Positions 53,636 to 64,000 of a stretch of DNA of 64,000 bases are shown here, in pieces. This stretch comes from Blepharisma stoltei (taxonomy: Eukaryota; Ciliophora; Heterotrichea; Heterotrichida; Blepharismidae), in contig CAJZBQ010000010.1 of the NCBI GenBank assembly GCA_914767885.1, positions 620,001 through 684,000 on the forward strand. The letters are read 5' to 3'. Position 1 is the first letter of the stretch. Every line of letters starts with the position of its first letter. A program made the translations under genes and the position numbers. The notes under the pieces were generated by a model that did no database searches, was not told the DNA's origin, and saw nothing but the letters and a program-made list of their open reading frames with translations.

Positions 53636-54967
53636 ACCTATAAAAAGAAATCCAATGGGTCTATTTACCTCGCAAAAGAAAAAAGAACAATGAAGTATAA
53701 GATAATAGAAGAGTATCACAAATACCAAGAGCATTGAACCACAAAAGTAAGTGAGCAGCTAAAAACTCTGCAAAGTCTTGATCATCCAAATATCGTCAAA
53801 ATATTCCAAATTGTTGAAACAAGCTCAAAGGTTTATTTTATAAAAGAATTTTGTTCAGGAGGTGGACTGCTAGAAAAAGTTATAGAAACAAAGCAAATAA
53901 GCGAAAATCAAGCAGCAAAATATATTCGCGATATTTTAGATGTAATAAACTACTGTCATAGCAAAGATATAGCGATTCAAGATTTGAACCCAGGGCATAT
54001 TTTACTCGACTCAAAAAATGAAAATGCAAATATAAAGGTTGCTGTTGGAAAGCTAAAAGAAGATAATTTTTTAAAAAAAAGCATTGCTAATGTAAGCTTA
54101 AAGTAGACTTGCTATTTGGCTCCAGAGATGTTTAGGGGAGAATATGGAAACGAAGTTGATATATGAAGCTGCGGAGTGATTTTGTATACTTTAATATTTG
54201 GAAGACCTCCATTCCATGGGAAAACTCGTGAAAAAATAATTGAGTCGATAAATAAAGGTCTAAATTTTACAGATGAGACTTGGGATAACGCTTCTGATGA
54301 GCTTAAAGATCTCATCTCAAAAATGCTAGAGAAAAATACAGAAAATAGAATTTCGGCGAGAGATGCTTTAGAGCACCCTTGGATTAAGTCGAGGTCAGCT
54401 AATCTAGTTCCAGATAGAGCTGCTGCTACAGATGTATTATCTCGTTTATCAAAATTTAATGTATTTTTCACTTAGGCAAAATCACAAATCCAGAAGTCTA
54501 TATTAAATTTTATATCTTACCATACTACATCAGCTAGAGAAGAAAAAGAGCTGAAAGAAACATTTAAATCGATCGACGAAAATGGTGATGGAAAGCTTAG
54601 CTCTGACGAAATTTATAAAGCCTTTAAAAGCATGCGGCTTGGCTCTAAAGAAGAAACTAATTCTGTAATGATAAAATGTGATAGAGATGGGAACGGATAT
54701 ATTGAGTATTCTGAATTTATTACTGGGGTTTTACAATGGGACAAAAAAATCCATGAAAAGCAGCTAAGAGAAATTTTTAAAAACTATGATACAAATGGAG
54801 ATGGACTTTTGTCGATCGAAGAACTTAAAGAATGTGTAGTAGGTGTAAAAGGAAAAGAATGGGAAAATTTCTTAGATGATATGAATATAGGAGAAAAACA
54901 TTTGATCAGTGTTTCTGAATTGGAGTCTTATTTTCAGTCGAAATTCTTAATAAGTAAAGAGGATTAG
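53636..54967 (+). CDS. CDPK-like pseudokinase lacking its 5' exon
   Basis: Homologous along its length to 51176-52645 from KTYKKKSNGS onwards, with both 15-nt introns conserved (54092-54106, 54460-54474) and no internal stops. The degenerate motifs are the same (IQDLNPGHILL, VGK). EF-hand loops DENGDGKLSSDE, DRDGNGYIEYSE and DTNGDGLLSIEE are intact. No ATG or MGCC exon precedes it. The frame's integrity argues that it is still used, perhaps joined to the fragment at 50449. Confidence 0.75.
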
Positions 54968-55299
54968 AGATATTAATGGTTGATTTAATTGTAGCTTTTA
55001 AAAATTAAAATTTTTATTTATTAATTGCATTTATGTAAAATGCATCAGCTGGTTTAATGATTTTATCATATCATTTTGTTAATCGCTCATTAAGCTTATA
55101 TTGCTCTTTATTACTTATACCTAAACTTAAATTTAATTTTTATCTTAATAATCCTATTTATTAGATCCTTCTATAATTATTTTTAGCTTTAAAATTTTTA
55201 AATTTTTTTAGATGCATTAAATATAATTATATTTTTCAGTACAAAAAATTATTCAACATGGCTTAATTCATAAAACAGATAATCTAATAATTATAAAAA
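54968..55299. other. AT-rich intergenic region
   Basis: No gene or repeat recognised. Confidence 0.35.
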
Positions 55300-55653
55300 A
55301 TGGCTTACACATGTCCATATACAGAATGCAAGAAGCGCTTAAGCTCAAAATATAACCTAAAAAGACACATAGAATGCTGTCATAGGAAAATTAGAAAATT
55401 TGAGTGCGATATCTGCTATAAAAAATTTTCATCTGCACAAAACTTAAAAGAGCATTTGTTCTTACATGAAAATTCCAATCTAAAACCACTAGAAAAGCCT
55501 AAAAATTTTGTCCCTGAGAGAGATATTAATATCCCAATGCTCACTGATATGATTTTTTGGTCTTACGATCCAGATTTAAGGCCAATGATGAAGGTGCTGC
55601 GTTTGTATCCTTATCCGCCTTTAGCGACGGAAGTGACAAATTATGAAAAGTAG
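55300..55653 (+). CDS. Two-finger C2H2 zinc-finger protein
   Basis: A 117-residue uninterrupted protein. Finger 1 is CPYTECKKRLSSKYNLKRHIECCH, finger 2 is CDICYKKFSSAQNLKEHLFLH, joined by a RKIRKFE linker. The C-terminal ~55 residues are Pro-rich and end in NYEK. Probably a small DNA- or RNA-binding protein; two fingers alone give limited specificity. Confidence 0.85.
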   Translation: MAYTCPYTECKKRLSSKYNLKRHIECCHRKIRKFECDICYKKFSSAQNLKEHLFLHENSNLKPLEKPKNFVPERDINIPMLTDMIFWSYDPDLRPMMKVLRLYPYPPLATEVTNYEK

Positions 55654-56406
55654 AAAACGTAATTTAATATTTTTGCAATAAATTACCTATTATGATGCAA
55701 TTTCTTGTGTTTTGGCACATTTTGAATTTATTTTAATTATAAAGTTCATTTTACAGAAATAATTCAATTTAATTTTAAAATGGCGAATTGGCATTTTAAC
55801 CTTTATATAAAAATTTAATTAATTTATGACAATTAATTAGTGAAAAAGTCAACATATAAAATTCTTTGATATTGAAATTTGTATTAAGTGACTTATTTAA
55901 AGTACTTATTTGGATATAAAATCATTATGATAATGAACTGAAAGAAATTAAAATATAAATCTAAAGAGCAAAACAAGAAAAATAAGTGTTCTATGCATAA
56001 GCTATTACACTCTCTATAAATCATTTAATTTATTATAATTTTTAAAGCCCTATGTAATTAATAAAAGCAGGAAATGGAAGCCTGGGCTCTTTTAAAACTA
56101 GAAGTATTGGATATACTTCCAATTTTCAATTACTCGATCATGGATAAACAATCTGGTATTAAAAGTATATATTTAATTGCTGTTTTATAATATGATCTAT
56201 TCTTATTGATAAAATAATTCAATATTTATTCATTGTAATTAAAAAATTCAATTCTTCTCTGTTAAAAACAACTTTTTAAAAAATAAAAATTTATTTTCAT
56301 ATTGAAATTCGTCTAATTTTTTAGATTCTCCATCTTAGAATTTATTAAGTAATGACTGTATTTACTAACCCATTTAAAGCAAGTTTCCACAAGGAAATTA
56401 AATTTT
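55654..56406. other. AT-rich intergenic region
   Basis: About 750 bp without recognisable gene. A ten-base inverted pair, GGAAGCCTGGGC...TAGAAGTATTGG/ATACTTCCAA, near 56080-56130 is weak and probably chance. Confidence 0.35.
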
Positions 56407-57889
56407 ATGCATTTTATAATAAAATTGATGGAAAAAACCCGAAACCTACTTATTTTTTTAATTTATTCAGCCTTTGCTTTTGATGATGTTCTTAGTGTAG
56501 GACAGAGCGACTGCATCTCACAAGAAAGTTTATGACGTATTTTCAAATTAAATACTTCAAATATCAAGCAACGATATATAAGGATTGATTTAATACTAAC
56601 CGAATTTGGGTTCAAAACTATGCCTATACTAGCCCTCCGTTTCAATAATTATCCACTGTTTTTGGATCAAAATGACGCTTCTAGTTTGATTTCCAATTAC
56701 GCCGATTTATATTCATATGAAAATCAGCTGAAAGAGCATTCACTAATTTTCGATTACAAAAGTTTACCTCAGAACTCAATTTATTATTTAAAACTTATAA
56801 AAATAAATTGATTTAAAAAAAATTATAAATAATTATTTCTATAATTCAATGGCTCAGGATATAGGAATTGCAAACCCTAATTACGAAAACAGTAAAATAT
56901 CATATATATTAGAGTTTAGTCAATATGATGACTATATTTGTGCATCAGATTGCTCAAATAATGGCTATTGCTCTAAGCTAGATTCATGCAGCTGTGGCTC
57001 TTGCTATATAGGGAAAAATTGTGGGATTCACGCTTCCAAGCTTACTTTTAAAAACCCCACACAAATGGAAGTAAAAAACAACGAAATCGGCTATTTTGAA
57101 GCAATTTTAACCTCCAAAAATTTCTCATCTGATAATTGGAAATTTTATATTAACTGCGAATGGTCTGGGGAAATTGGAATACTTTATGTAGGGAACCCTG
57201 GAAATAGGTAAGCTATAAATAGTGTTGACGAACTTCCCAATAGTGATGATTATTTTTCTCGATTAAATTTAGGCAATTTTTCTCGATCAGGATCCATAAT
57301 GGTCGATACCTCAAATTTCAGCCAAAAAATCGTTTTAGTATCAGTTTGAAACACTTTAGTAAATTCAAATAATAGCTTATTGGTGACTTGCCAATTATCT
57401 AAGCCAAGTTCTTCGTCAGATTCCTACACAATAATCACTATTATATGGATTTCTATCATTTGTATTGTCCTTTCATTAGTCATTGCAATTCTTATTTTCT
57501 TTCTGTTTAGACATCAAGCCAGGGTCCAAGTCTACGATTCTAATGCTTTTAGGGTGTCTGGAATAAATCAAGAATCAATAGAAAAGATGTACCCAAGTAA
57601 GCCTATAAAAAATGTGGCTTCTCATTTGGGTAATATTTGTGTGATTTGTATGGAAGACTTTAAGGGAGATTCTAATGTAAGAAAATTGAACTGTGGTCAT
57701 ATTTTTCATGTCGAATGTATTGATGAATGATTTAAACATCATAAAGCTTGCCCTATGTGTAAAAGAGATTGCGAAGTGCCTGACATAGTAGTAAAAGAAC
57801 TTATTTTCGATGAATTAGGAGAAGGAACAAGAATGGTGTCATCAGATAGAGGAGGTGAAGCGGAATTTTTGGAAATTCGGGTTACTTAC
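56407..57889 (+). CDS. Transmembrane RING-H2 E3 ligase with EGF-like region, copy 1
   Basis: After removing a 73-bp IES (56789-56861) and a 15-nt intron (57208-57222) the protein is 464 residues; the stop TAG forms only when the MITE at 57887-58574 is excised. Order: signal peptide (LLIFLIYSAFAF), luminal domain, EGF-like Cys cluster (CASDCSNNGYCSKLDSCSCGSC), TM helix (IIWISIICIVLSLVIAILIFF), then RING-H2 CVICMED...CGHIFHVECIDEWF...CPMC. Its Trp is TGA. It resembles PA-TM-RING ligases (RNF13/RNF128-like), which ubiquitinate at endosomal membranes. The paralogue at 60063 is 463 residues. Confidence 0.85.
56789..56863. mobile_element. 73-bp TA-bounded IES
   Basis: TA at 56789-56790 and 56862-56863. 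Removal gives QNSIYYLGIANPNYEN, matching GQNAYVGVAYPNNQN of the paralogue. Retention gives TAA. AT-rich. Confidence 0.65.
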
Positions 57890-58574
57890 TCCCTCCTACG
57901 TCCCCTCAGTGAGCGAACGAAAAAATCTTACTCCCCCCTCCGTAAGTGAACAAAAATATTTTGTTCATTCACGGAGGTGGTTTAATTTTTTTTTTTTAAA
58001 AAAATTTATATATAAATTTTATACAAAACAATTTTTTTTTTAAAATTACAAAAAAATCCTAATTTGCAAAAATTGGAAAGCAAATATTAATTTAATTTAT
58101 AAAATTATGTTTTAAAACGCGATTTAAACAGAATTAGCAAAGAGATTTCATTATACTAATTATCACTTATATATCAAATTTTTTTTATAAAATATTTTTT
58201 CAATTAAAAAAATTTTTGCTCACTCAAGGAGGGTGGGTTTTTGGGCAAAAAATAGGGATTTTTCTAATGGTTTTGTTCACTCACAGAGGGGGAGTTAGTT
58301 TTTTTAAAAAAAATTTATATATAACATTTATAAAAATTTTTTTTTTTCTTCAAAATTTAAAAAATCCCACTTCGCAAAATTGGAAAGCAAATATTTATTA
58401 ATTTTGAAAAATTTATGTTTTTAAACGCATTTGTTTAAAATTAAACAGAATTAGCTACAGATTTCATTATACTAATTATCACTTATATTTTTGTTCGCTA
58501 ATGGAGGGTTGGCTTTTAAGCAAAAAATAGGGATTTATCTAATGGTTTTGTTTGCTCACTGATTAGGGGAGTTA
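57887..58574. mobile_element. Family A MITE nested in another family A MITE
   Basis: The outer copy starts at TA 57887-57888 (CTCCCTCCTACGTCCCCTCA) and ends at TA 58573-58574 (GATTAGGGGAGT). An inner copy (TA 57929-57930 to 58296-58297, CTCCCCCCTCCGTAAG to ACAGAGGGGGAGT) splits it just after the first arm. After the inner copy, the outer core resumes (TTTTTTTAAAAAAAATTTAT). The outer copy lies on the last codon of the RING gene. Confidence 0.8.
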
Positions 58575-58689
58575 GTGAGTATTTTTGTAAGTAAATTTGT
58601 TTAATTATATGAATAAGTATTGATTGGGATTGTCCGCTATATATTGCTACTAGAATATATAATTTAGACTAGAAATAAGAATTTGATAG

Positions 58690-58930
58690 CTCTCCATCCA
58701 TGAGCGAACAAAACCATTGTAAAAAATTTCTATTTTTTCCGAAAAACGAGCCTCCGTAGGTGAACAAAAATTTTTTTATGAAAAAAATTTGATGAAATCT
58801 CTATCTAATTCTGTCTAATTTTAACAGCTTGCATTTTAAAAAATTAGTTTACAAATTAAAATAATATTTGCTTTCAATTTTTTTTAAAAAAAATTAAGCA
58901 TCTATATGAACAAGGGGGAAGGAGTAAGCT
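58690..58930. repeat. Degenerate family A MITE
   Basis: Blocks CTCTCCATCCATGAGCGAAC, CCTCCGTAGGTGAACAAAAA, TTGATGAAATCTCTATC and a final AAGGGGGAAGGAGTAAG keep the family order, but the terminal hairpin is lost. Intergenic relic. Confidence 0.6.
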
Positions 58931-59279
58931 AAAAAGTGAATGATTTTTATAAATTTAAATAAGTGATATAGGTATCACAAATAATAAGAGCTAATACTTA
59001 AATTAACAAAGACAAGCATATCAGAATCAGTTAGCTAGTATTTTATTTTGCTTTAAAATATTACAGATATGCCTATAAATTATTTAGCTTTCGAATTTTA
59101 CTTTTCATCTTTTTTAAATGAAAATAATTCAAATTCATTAAAAATAGTTCGCAAAATCAGCTCGCACGGCTATATCTATTTTAATGAAAATATAATAATT
59201 TCACGCATCTAATTTATTGAGCTTTTTTCATCTTCAAATTTTAAATTTAAATTAATAGATTGAGCAATTCAACCATTTA

Positions 59280-59480
59280 TTTTCAATGATCCAAAATCAT
59301 TATATTAAAAGGCATCTTATTATTTTTCTTTCTATGATGCTTATCTTTCAGCCTATACTTTCTCAACATTGATCAATCTCTTGAAGTCTTTCAAAATAAT
59401 TTATAAAATTATATAAAACAGTTCACAGGAAATTCAAGATCAATATATTCTATTAGTCTTCTCAACCGATATGGGCCAAA
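59280..59480 (+). pseudogene. Fragment of the RING-gene 5' exon
   Basis: The segment TTAAAAGGCATCTTATTATTTTTC and following ~170 bp duplicate the signal-peptide region of the gene at 60063 (AACATTGATCAATCTCTTGAAGTC in both), but it has no ATG and soon loses homology. The surrounding 58.9-60.0 kb is otherwise AT-rich, with family B-like scraps (CTTGATCGAGCGATT) near 59,715-59,830. Confidence 0.6.
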
Positions 59481-60062
59481 GTGAATCAATTTTATCCAGA
59501 TCATGTTTCTGAATCTTCAAAATCTCAATAAAACTCCATGAACTCTGAAGTAACTCAACGAATTCGGACGCAATGCTACTCAATATCATTTCTTGAAGCT
59601 CCGCACTTCCCTCTCTTTGCTACTTTTGGGGCAAAGTCCCTAAAATGATTTTAAAGCAGTATATAAAAGACCCAAAATCTCTATAGCACGCAGATAAATT
59701 TAGAATAAACTTAACAACTTATCTTGATCGAGCGATTTTATTAAAAGTTTTCGTAAAATAAAAATTAATCTCCACTCTTAGTCGAATAGTTTTCTTATAT
59801 AAACCGAGTTAGACTATATTACAAATTTTAATAAATTAGGTTTTTATAAAAATGGCTTTTCAAGAAAAAGCTGAGAAATTATTTATTAGTTAGCATAGGA
59901 TATAGACTTGATACAAATAATCAATAGAAATTTTTTCAATAAAAGCTAAATAATCTTATATCATGCCTTTAGTTTCGTATGATTTCCAGATTTTAGATTA
60001 CTCAATACTAAAATAGCCGACTCAACAATTCACCATTTATTTTTCAATAACCAATATAATTA

Positions 60063-61710
60063 ATGCTAAAAGGCATCTTATTATTTTTCTTTCTATATCA
60101 TTTTTCCTTCTCCCTATACTCTCTCAGCATTGATCAATCTCTTGAAGTCTCTCAAGATACTTTATGAAACTATGTAGAGCTAAACACCACAAATATTCAA
60201 AAGCAATACATTTCTATTAATCTTCTTATAAAGCGCAGGCAATTTCAATCTTTTCCTCTGCTAACTTTAAATTTCGACCATTTTCCTGAATTTTCGAATG
60301 AGAATATTTCTAGTGTAAATTCAAATTACAGTGATTTTTATTCTTATGAAAACCAGATATCACAGCATTCAATTATTTTAAAGGCAGAATCATTAATGTA
60401 TGGCCAAAATGCTTATGTAGGAGTTGCTTACCCTAACAATCAAAATGGATTAATTAACTCCCCGCCTTGCTTAGTAAGAAGAATTTTTTTCTCATTTATC
60501 AGTGGGATAAATTTCTAGATTTGTAAACATTTGAAATAAGAAATCTAATTTAATTATAAAAAAATTTTAGGGTGAAAAAATTGTTTAAAATTATAGAATT
60601 TTTTAAAAGAAAATTGATAATAAAAATAATTTGCTTGACAGCCAAGAATAGTTAATTACCTAAAAATAGGGATTTTTCTCGCTTGCCGGGAGGAGTAAGT
60701 ATAAATTGACATTTACACAATCAGATGATTATATATGCAGCTCCGATTGCTCAGGCTTTGGGAAATGTGGAGACCTGGACTCGTGTTTATGTCAAGAAAA
60801 TTATGCTTCTAGGAACTGCGGAATACGTCCTTCATTACTGTATTTGAATAAAGGCACTGCAATGCAAGTAGACAATGACAAAATTGGATATTTTGAAGCT
60901 GATTTAAATGATTGTATTATTAATTTAGGAAAAGAAAATACAATCACTATTAACTGTACATACATTGGAGAAAGAGGCATGATTTATATAGGAAAACCCA
61001 CAAATAAGTAACAAATAAGCAGCATATATGATCTTCCTAATAGTCAAAATTATGTATCTTGAATTTCCTTAAATAGTACTTCATCAGCAAATATTTTATC
61101 TTTTGATATTGATATATCTGATCAAAGGCTATTATTTTTGGCAGTCTTTAATAATTTAGTTGACTCAGGTAGAAGGATATCAATTGTCTGCCAATTATCA
61201 AAAAAATCTTCAAATTCGGAATCATCTTCAATTTCGACTGTAGTCATAATAACGATTATATGCTCGATTGTATCAGTTTCTCTTGCTATTACAATTTTAT
61301 GTATAAACAGAAGGCTTTCAAGGACTCAAGTAGCTAATGAAACTCAGTTTGCTGTATCTGGGATTAATATAACAACTGTACAGCATTCATATCCAGCGAA
61401 ACATTTAAAGGACTTAAAAAATAAGTCGGAAGATATAAAATTATGCGTCATTTGTATGGAAGACATGACACCAATGACAGAGGTAAGAAAAATGATGTGT
61501 GGGCATATTTTTCATGCTACGTGCATAGACGAGTGATTTGGACATCATAAATATTGCTGTATTTGCAAAAGAAACTGTGAGTCGCCTGATTTGATGATGT
61601 ATGGAGGATGCAATCATGAAATGGGTGAGGATGCAAGATTTATTAGTGAACATAATAGTATTGAGCCTGGGTCTCGTGAAATAAATTCTAATGCGTGGAG
61701 TGCTAGCTAA
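60063..61710 (+). CDS. Transmembrane RING-H2 E3 ligase with EGF-like region, copy 2
   Basis: 463 residues after removal of a 241-bp IES (60455-60695) and a 15-nt intron (61008-61022, GTAACAAATAAGCAG). Signal peptide (MLKGILLFFFLYHFSFS), luminal domain, EGF-like CSSDCSGFGKCGDLDSCLC, TM helix (VVIITIICSIVSVSLAITILC), RING-H2 CVICMED...CGHIFHATCIDEWF...CCIC. Two Trp codons in the luminal domain and RING are TGA. Architecture, exon junctions and length match copy 1; the sequences are well diverged, so it is an old tandem duplicate. Confidence 0.88.
60455..60697. mobile_element. 241-bp TA-bounded IES/MITE
   Basis: TA at 60455-60456 and 60696-60697. Ends: ACTCCCCGCCTTGCTTAG and (minus) CTCCTCCCGGCAAGCGAGA. 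The right part contains AAAAATAGGGATTTTTCTCG, like the family A GGGATTTTTCTAATGG block, so it is a distant family A relative. Removal gives NQNGLIKYKLTFTQSDDYIC. Confidence 0.75.
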
Positions 61711-61908
61711 ATTCAAACAAATTTATAAATAATTTATATAAGATATAGTTAGATTTAAATCAAATTTAACAAAAATATACCTATCAAAGTTAAAGGGAGC
61801 CAATAAGTCTGTTAAGTAAACTGTCAAAATAAAATGCCAGAGCATTTTTTGCATTAAAATTTGTTAAATTTAGATATTTCTAGTGCTCTAATATTCCCTA
61901 AATACCAA

Positions 61909-63180
61909 TTATGAATAAGCAAGGACTTTCGAAACGATTTTTCTTGTAAAATCAAATGAATAAATTCCATCATTATTTACAAAATAACTCTTTTCTTCAT
62001 AATTAATCGTATAACTTGTCATAATTTCACTTAAAATAGAATATCTACCAACATTATTTCATGTAATTAAATTATCATTGCTTTCAAATATATAAGTTGG
62101 TAATTGAAAGAAAAAAACAGTCTCATTTTTCACTAAAAATAATTTAGGTGATGGATAAACATATAGTGACAAAATTTCTGAGTACGAATCTAAAATTGTA
62201 TCATAATAAAAAAAATTTCCTGAATTAGAAGCGGCTAGTAAGATATATTGTTTAAATAATGCACAAATAGCATAATTTGCATCAGAAAATTGTGCAGGTT
62301 TAAATGATACTCATCTGCTGTCATTAATGTTGTATTTTTCTGAATTATTATGAACTCCACCAAATAAATAAATCCATCCATCTGTATAAACTGAGCATGC
62401 ATTTAAGCTAGGTTTATATTGAGATATATAATGAGACCCACCAATTTGGTCAATGACAATAGAAATATCACCGTTATAATAAAATAAACTCCCATTAGGA
62501 AGAATACATTTTGCTCCGTACTGGTCAAGTTTATGATTATTTTTCGTTATAATGTTTATTTTAGAAACTTTGCCATTTTCTGGATTAAAAACTCCTAAAG
62601 TATTGGCAGAGCTACAAAGTATAAATTTCATGCAGTTTGAATTTACCTTAAGGTATTCATAATAGTCAATATTTTGATCTGGTAAAACGAATTCATACAT
62701 TTGACAAAGGTTATCTGTTTTGAGCCTATTTATATACAGCTTTGGTGATTGAATTTTTTTTATTTTTGAAATATTGATAAAAGGCAAATTTAGCAAATGC
62801 TCAACAAAAGTTAAAGGCTTTGAGTTATCAATTTCTTTTAAACAAGATATTTGCAATAGTGCTTGGTTTAATTTTTTATCATAATTTTTTAAATCTAATA
62901 AAGCTTTTTGAGCAGTTTTATTAAGTTGTTTGATTAGAAAGAGATCTTCACAGATAATTTTTGCTTGAATTGATTTTATTTCTGATTTTATAGAAGAAAA
63001 TAATTGGAAAACTTTTTTTCTTGTATTTTCTTCAATTTTTGAAAACATTTTCGAATGTTTGCTGTCTATTTCAAGTTTATTGGGGCATTCTATATTGTCT
63101 TTGCAAGTTAACTCTGGATTTTTTTCAAAATAGCAAGCACTGTCTGAGCTTGAAGAGCATCCTCTCATATAATTTTCCAT
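61909..63180 (-). CDS. Kelch-like repeat protein
   Basis: 423 residues in one exon, with TGA at 62311-62313 as Trp. The first ~130 residues are Ser/Cys-rich then coiled coil (KVFQLFSSIKSEIKSIQAKI). The rest is beta-rich with at least two Kelch-like blades (ACSVYTDGWIYLFGGVHNNSEKY; AICALFKQYILLAAS). Kelch propellers bind proteins such as actin or cullin adaptors; no BTB domain is present. The family is common in ciliates. Confidence 0.7.
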
Positions 63181-63260
63181 AGTTTATTATTACTTATTGC
63201 TAATTTTCTTCCTAGGCAGTACTTCAGAATCAATATGCCAAAATAATTTTAATATAAAAT

Positions 63261-63400
63261 TACTGACTCCCCCCATCCTTGATCGAACGACTCGCCATCG
63301 TTCGATCAAGGATGGGGGTTAAAAACAAATTGTTTTGAAAAAAAAAATTATATATAAAATGAAATATATATATATATTTTTTTTGGATTAATACAGTGCA
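63261..63400. mobile_element. Truncated family B MITE
   Basis: TA at 63261-63262, then ACTCCCCCCATCCTTGATCGAACGA/TCGTTCGATCAAGGATGGGGG forms the terminal hairpin, followed by the AT-rich core start (ATATATAAAATG, ATATATATATAT). The other end is missing; unrelated DNA begins near 63390. Confidence 0.7.
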
Positions 63401-63550
63401 TGAACTATCACTTTCAATAAGCATTGATAAGATTTATTAGTTAATAATCCCTAGCTATATATAAAATTAATTTTAATAGTGCACTGTCGCCTACTGCAAT
63501 ATTGCATTCTAAAAAACTTTCCATAATCTATTTATTAAATAAATTTCACA

Positions 63551-64000
63551 ATGGGTGCTAAAATTTCAAGTCTTTTTAGCAGATTTTCTAAACGTAAAAA
63601 TCTACGTATACTAATGATAGGACTTGAGGGTGCAGGAAAAACAACTATTCTTTATCAAATGAAACTTCATGAGCATATGGAATCAATTCCTACAATTGGC
63701 TTTAATGTAGAAACATTTTATTATAAAAACATAGCAATTACATGCTGAGATATTTCTGGAGGAGAAAGAATAAGACCTCTATGACATCATTATTTTGAAA
63801 ATACTGATGGTGTAATTTTTGTTGTGGATTCTAATGATAGGCAGAGAATTGAAGAGGCTAAAGAAGAGCTCCATAGAGCATCGAATGATACTAATCTTGA
63901 AAATGTTTCATTTCTTATACTTAGCAATAAAAATGATTTACCAAATGCGATGAGCAATTCTGAATTAATTGATAAGCTAGACCTTTATATGATTCGAGGG
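63551..64000 (+). CDS. ARF-family small GTPase, 3' partial
   Basis: 150 codons to the window edge with TGA as Trp at two sites. MGAKISSLF gives a myristoylatable Gly2 and amphipathic helix. P-loop GLEGAGKTT, switch [30 protein letters not shown] in switch II, VVDSNDR, and NKND with LPNAM follow ARF. Switch II differs: the usual DVGGQ is DISGG, so the catalytic Gln is Gly and the first Gly is Ser, which should impair GTP hydrolysis. It is an ARF-like vesicle-traffic GTPase, unusual at its active site. Confidence 0.88.

Noticed and set aside
57829-57949. C-terminal extension FLEIRVTYSLLRPLSERTKK of the RING protein
   Set aside because: It reads into the MITE; excision puts TAG at that point and gives the paralogue's length.

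Overview
The window reads as germline-type DNA of a heterotrich ciliate, most likely Blepharisma or a close relative (inference). Three things point there. (1) TGA is read as Trp: the two fatty-acid hydroxylase paralogues have TGG and TGA at the same codon, and TGA supplies the Trp of conserved motifs in the kinase-like, RING, MYB and ARF genes; TAA and TAG are stops. (2) Introns are 15-16 nt, GT(A)...AG. (3) Many exons are interrupted by DNA whose removal at a direct repeat, often TA...TA, restores the frame. This is what internal eliminated sequences (IESs) look like. Coordinates below treat genes as continuing across these inserts.

1-11.8 kb: two TPR genes, a lone voltage-sensor protein, histone H2B, a DOMON protein, a pseudokinase, tandem FA2H paralogues and a CFAP100-like ciliary protein. 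11.9-14.7 kb: a nested transposon (MITE, containing a piggyBac relic, containing a retroposon). 14.9-24.4 kb: a KDM4-like demethylase, membrane, coiled-coil and START proteins, and several hypotheticals. 24.5-34.75 kb: one minus-strand PIEZO gene of about 2,300 codons cut by about a dozen inserts. 35.4-48 kb: a CK1 kinase, a large coiled-coil protein, a type I membrane protein, an organellar-type DNA polymerase and a two-repeat MYB. 50.4-55 kb: three CDPK-like pseudokinase units. 55.3-64 kb: a C2H2 protein, two EGF/TM/RING-H2 paralogues, a Kelch-like protein and a partial ARF GTPase.

Inserted DNA falls into classes: TA-bounded MITEs with C-rich ends (family A, CTCCGTGAGCGAAC; family B, CATCCTTGATCGAAC; others); short IESs of about 50-280 bp; a 205-225 bp family with roughly 8-10 bp direct repeats (family C); and GC-rich non-LTR-like retroposons with 10-16 bp target duplications and microsatellite tails. 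Several lie inside conserved exons, even in the DNA polymerase core, and are nested in one another. Precise DNA elimination appears to let retroposons and MITEs occupy essential genes. All excision junctions are inferred by reading frames and paralogue comparison; none was tested against macronuclear DNA or RNA.
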